NCBI GenBank assembly: GCA_963717985.1
Contig: CAVQYC010000009.1
Location: 1 to 64,000, forward strand
From: BOG-1155 sp963717985
GTDB lineage: Bacteria > Desulfobacterota > Syntrophorhabdia > Syntrophorhabdales > WCHB1-27
Length of the DNA stretch: 64,000 nucleotides
Direction: 5' to 3'
In this document: positions 61,712-64,000 of the stretch, one piece after another
Position numbering within the stretch: the first letter of the stretch is position 1
Layout: each line of letters starts with the position of its first letter
Notes under the pieces: model-generated
The model's input: the letters and a program-made list of their open reading frames with translations, nothing else
Databases searched by the model: none
What the model was told of the DNA's origin: nothing
Program-made: the position numbers and the translations under genes

Positions 61712-62352
61712 GACTCATCTCCTTTCTTCGCGAGTACCGTCAACCCGCTCTTCACCTTTTGACCCACCTCCACCATAGGGCGATAAGAGGTGGGCATATA
61801 CACGTCTACCCTGGAGCCGAAGGCGATCATGCCTACCTGCTCTCCCTTCTCAACATGATCATGCTCTTTTACATAACATATGATGCGGCGGGCAAGGAAG
61901 CCCGCAATCTGGACGACGAGGAATCTTTCGTTCTTTCGACTGATAACGATATAGTTCCTCTCATTCTCTTCATCTATCCCTTTCTTGAAGGCAAGCCTGA
62001 ACCGGCCGTCCCTGTGCTCGACCCTTGCAACACGCCCCTTACAGGGGGCCCTGTTGACATGCACATTGGTTACGGACATAAAGACGCTAATCCTTCTGAC
62101 CTTCTCGCGGAGGAACTCGTTCTCAAAAAGGTCTTCCACGCCCATCACCCGGCCGTCGGCGGCAGAGAGGATCTCCTCTTTGCCGCTACGAGCCGACCTC
62201 GCGGGATTTCTGAAGAAGAACAGAAAAAACAGTGTGAGAATGAGGGCAAGGGCCGCAAGCACGTAGACGCCCAGGAAGCAAAAAAGGAAGGATAAAAAAA
62301 GAGGCGGCAGAATGAAATATAACCCTTCCTTTGCAACCGGAACCCTTATCAA
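61708..62352 (-). CDS. psd: Phosphatidylserine decarboxylase
   Basis: Makes phosphatidylethanolamine. 214 residues, the short archaeal/deltaproteobacterial type. Two N-terminal spans (LPPLFLSFLFCFLGVYVLAA and on), then ILSAADGRVMGVE near residue 62, SVFMSVTNVHVNRAPCKG near 88, and the maturation site MIAFGSRVDVY, where cleavage before Ser gives the pyruvoyl group. Overlaps ilvC at its start and pssA at its stop by four bases each. Confidence 0.93.
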   Translation of the reverse strand: MIRVPVAKEGLYFILPPLFLSFLFCFLGVYVLAALALILTLFFLFFFRNPARSARSGKEEILSAADGRVMGVEDLFENEFLREKVRRISVFMSVTNVHVNRAPCKGRVARVEHRDGRFRLAFKKGIDEENERNYIVISRKNERFLVVQIAGFLARRIICYVKEHDHVEKGEQVGMIAFGSRVDVYMPTSYRPMVEVGQKVKSGLTVLAKKGDES

Positions 62353-63347
62353 TCCTTTCTCCCTATCCAGCCCATCATGGAGCGGAGCTTTTTGCCGACC
62401 GTTTCGATCAGGTGCTCGCCGTCCCTTCTCTTTACCGCATTATACACGGGCCTTCCCGCCATATTCTCAAGTATCCATTCCCTCGCAAACTCACCCGACT
62501 GGATTTCTTTAAGGATGCGCTTCATCTCCCGTCTTGTCTCTTCGGTAATGATCCGTCTGCCTCTCGACATATCACCGTACTCGGCGGTGTCGCTGATGGA
62601 ACTGCGCATGTTGGCTATGCCGCCTTCATAGACGAGGTCGACTATCAGCTTCAGCTCGTGACAGCACTCAAAGTAGGCTGCCTCGGGCTGGTACCCCGCC
62701 TCCACCAGCGTATCGAAGCCGGCCCTTATCAATTCGGTAAGGCCGCCGCAGAGTACCACTTGTTCTCCGAACAGGTCGGTCTCCGTTTCTTCCTCGAAGG
62801 TGGTCTGGAGCATGCCCGCCCTGGCTCCCCCTATGCCCAAGGCGTAAGCCAAAGCCGTGTCAACGGCATGACCGGAATAATCCTGATACACGGCGATCAG
62901 CACGGGTACGCCCGCTCCCCTCTGAAATTCCCGCCGCACCAGATGTCCCGGTCCCTTCGGGGCGACCATGATCACGTCGACATCCGGCGGCGGCACAATC
63001 TGTTTGAAGTGGATGTTGAAGCCGTGAGAAAAGAGCAGGGTCTTACCATGCGTGAGGTTTTCTTTGATGACATTCTTATATAAGGAAGCCTGGGTCTCGT
63101 CCGGGGCAAGGATCTGAATTATCTCAGCGCGAGCAGAAGCCTCTGCAGCAGAGGTGGGGGTGAATCCGTGGTCTATCGCCAGCTTGAAATTCGGTGTGCC
63201 TTCAAGTTCGGCGACAATCACCTCAACCCCGCTCTCCCTCAAATTCTGGGCCTGTGCATGCCCCTGGCTTCCGTATCCGATAATCGCTACCTTCTTGCCC
63301 TTGAGAACTCCCAGATTAGCATCACTTTCGTAGAACACCTTCGCCAT
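62349..63347 (-). CDS. ilvC: Ketol-acid reductoisomerase (NADP+)
   Basis: Second step of branched-chain amino acid synthesis. 332 residues, class I. VAIIGYGSQGHAQAQNLRES is the nucleotide-binding loop, MVAPKGPGHLVRREFQRGAG near residue 125 and DLFGEQVVLCGGLTELIRAG near 190 hold metal-binding acidic residues, with ECCHELKLIVDL near 226. The ATG at 63347 follows AAAGGAGGAAGTG; a GTG at 63350 is in the same frame. Overlaps ilvH by 26 bases. Confidence 0.95.
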   Translation of the reverse strand: MAKVFYESDANLGVLKGKKVAIIGYGSQGHAQAQNLRESGVEVIVAELEGTPNFKLAIDHGFTPTSAAEASARAEIIQILAPDETQASLYKNVIKENLTHGKTLLFSHGFNIHFKQIVPPPDVDVIMVAPKGPGHLVRREFQRGAGVPVLIAVYQDYSGHAVDTALAYALGIGGARAGMLQTTFEEETETDLFGEQVVLCGGLTELIRAGFDTLVEAGYQPEAAYFECCHELKLIVDLVYEGGIANMRSSISDTAEYGDMSRGRRIITEETRREMKRILKEIQSGEFAREWILENMAGRPVYNAVKRRDGEHLIETVGKKLRSMMGWIGRKD

Positions 63348-63864
63348 CACTTCCTCCTTTCGATTGTTTACTGTTCGCCTTCATCACCTTCTCGCCCCTC
63401 ATCATAGCCACGGATCCCGTCCTCACCAGCTCTTTGATGCCGAGGGGCCTCACCAGGGTCAGGAAGGCTCGCACTTTTTCTTCATTGCCCGTTATTTCCA
63501 CCGTATAGGACCTGGGTGAAACATCCACCACCCGTCCCCTGAATATCTCTATCATCCTCAGGACTTCTTCTCTTGTCCTCTCTTCCGCGTTGACCTTGAC
63601 GAGCACCATTTCCCGCGAGACATAGTCTACGTCCTGAAAATCAGTCACCTTTATCACGTTTATCAGTTTGTTGAGCTGCTTGAGGATCTGTTCGAGGATG
63701 CTGTCGCTCCCCGTCGTGACAATGGTCATCGAGGAGATCTCGGGGTCGATGGTCTCCCCCACACAAAGGCTCTCTATATTGAAACCCCTTCCGCTGAAGA
63801 GCCCCGCCACCCGCGCGAGCACGCCGAACTCATTTTCCACAAGGACTGAAATTATGTGTCTCAA
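63322..63864 (-). CDS. ilvH: Acetolactate synthase small subunit
   Basis: Regulatory subunit, 180 residues: an ACT domain (ISVLVENEFGVLARVAGLFS, GRGFNIESLCVGET) and the C-terminal domain (EITGNEEKVRAFLTLVRPLGI). The TTG at 63864 is the start, with GGGGGGAGAG upstream and the family N-terminus RHIISVLVEN right after it. The C-terminal tail (after about 165) extends into the ilvC start. Nine bases after ilvB. Confidence 0.92.
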   Translation of the reverse strand: MRHIISVLVENEFGVLARVAGLFSGRGFNIESLCVGETIDPEISSMTIVTTGSDSILEQILKQLNKLINVIKVTDFQDVDYVSREMVLVKVNAEERTREEVLRMIEIFRGRVVDVSPRSYTVEITGNEEKVRAFLTLVRPLGIKELVRTGSVAMMRGEKVMKANSKQSKGGSDGEGVLRK

Positions 63865-63873
63865 CTCTCCCCC

Positions 63874-64000
63874 CTACACAAGCAGCATATCGTGCAAGCC
63901 GGCGCCGGCGGGAACGATGGGATAGACGCCCTCCTCCGGATTCACATGGACGTCGACGAGCGTCGGCCTGCCATTGGCGAAAGCCTTCTTCAGCACCTTG
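63874..64000 (-). CDS. ilvB: Acetolactate synthase large subunit, C-terminal end
   Basis: The last 41 codons of a gene that begins outside the window: KKAFANGRPTLVDVHVNPEE and GVYPIVPAGAGLHDMLLV, followed by TAG. This is the C-terminal end of acetolactate synthase large subunits (TLxDVxxxPxExVxPMVP pattern). Its place before ilvH and ilvC fits. Confidence 0.88.
   Translation of the reverse strand, partial: KVLKKAFANGRPTLVDVHVNPEEGVYPIVPAGAGLHDMLLV

Overview
The window looks like a chromosomal segment of an anaerobic Gram-negative bacterium, most likely a member of the Desulfobacterota (former Deltaproteobacteria, possibly a syntrophic lineage). This is an inference from gene order and content: ilvB-ilvH-ilvC-psd-pssA in one operon, hisC-cmk-ispH-rpsA in one operon, a ferredoxin-dependent 2-oxoacid oxidoreductase, GTP-type PEP carboxykinase and a lipid A acyltransferase. 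Three tRNA genes (initiator Met, Glu-CUC, Pro-GGG) and almost continuous genes mark it as core chromosome with two accessory islands.

Layout. 1-5403 is a decaying integrated element: small zinc-ribbon genes, an array of GTCCA/TGGAC motifs, a broken primase/helicase-like gene (minus strand) and a broken tyrosine recombinase that ends 24 bp from the 3' end of the initiator tRNA gene. 5615-7630 holds a nitroreductase, a DegT-family aminotransferase and an HNH nuclease. 7812-13936 is the most striking locus: gamma, delta, alpha and beta subunits of a 2-oxoacid:ferredoxin oxidoreductase with the beta subunit fused to a NuoE-like [2Fe-2S] domain, followed by NuoF-like and short NuoG-like proteins. 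It reads as a 2-oxoacid dehydrogenase wired directly to an NAD(P)-reducing, possibly electron-bifurcating, HydABC/Hnd-type module.

13951-24836 (minus) is a chemotaxis operon (soluble MCP-like protein, STAS, cheY, cheA in two overlapping ORFs, membrane MCP, cheW, cheR, cheB). Its cheB is cut by an IS630-family element with a TA target duplication, leaving the receiver and methylesterase domains as separate ORFs. 24992-29978 carries a broken OprB-like porin, hemerythrin, tRNA-Glu, two exported Gly/Tyr-rich or glycine-zipper proteins and a thiamine-diphosphate enzyme. 30412-39129 is a plus-strand run: tRNA-Pro, surE, miaB (frameshifted), a bifunctional-nuclease family gene, PHP phosphoesterase, hisC, cmk, ispH, rpsA, a Trm112-like gene and lpxL.

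39133-43433 is a second accessory island: a 71-bp tandem repeat, an FAH-family hydrolase, then two structured repeats in opposite orientation flanking a RelB/YafQ-type toxin-antitoxin pair, an amidohydrolase and an unrecognised zinc-ribbon protein. 43437-49066 (minus) is one tightly overlapping operon: trxB, a 38-aa membrane peptide, PfkB kinase, formyltransferase, EhaR-like HAD protein (frameshifted at an 8-base homopolymer), a degenerate amidase-like exported protein, rph and rdgB. 49217-52766 (plus) carries a TtuB/TtuA-type tRNA thiolation pair, a GAF-domain protein and mreB. The rest is pckG, a GntR regulator, trpS, a small ORF plus a membrane J-domain protein, an MFS carrier, a truncated CheB domain, cysE, a HAD phosphatase and the branched-chain amino acid/phospholipid operon that runs off the right edge.

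Many conserved genes (miaB, cheA, the HAD gene, the porin, integrase and primase) carry frameshifts, some at homopolymers. Part of this may be sequencing or assembly error rather than biology.
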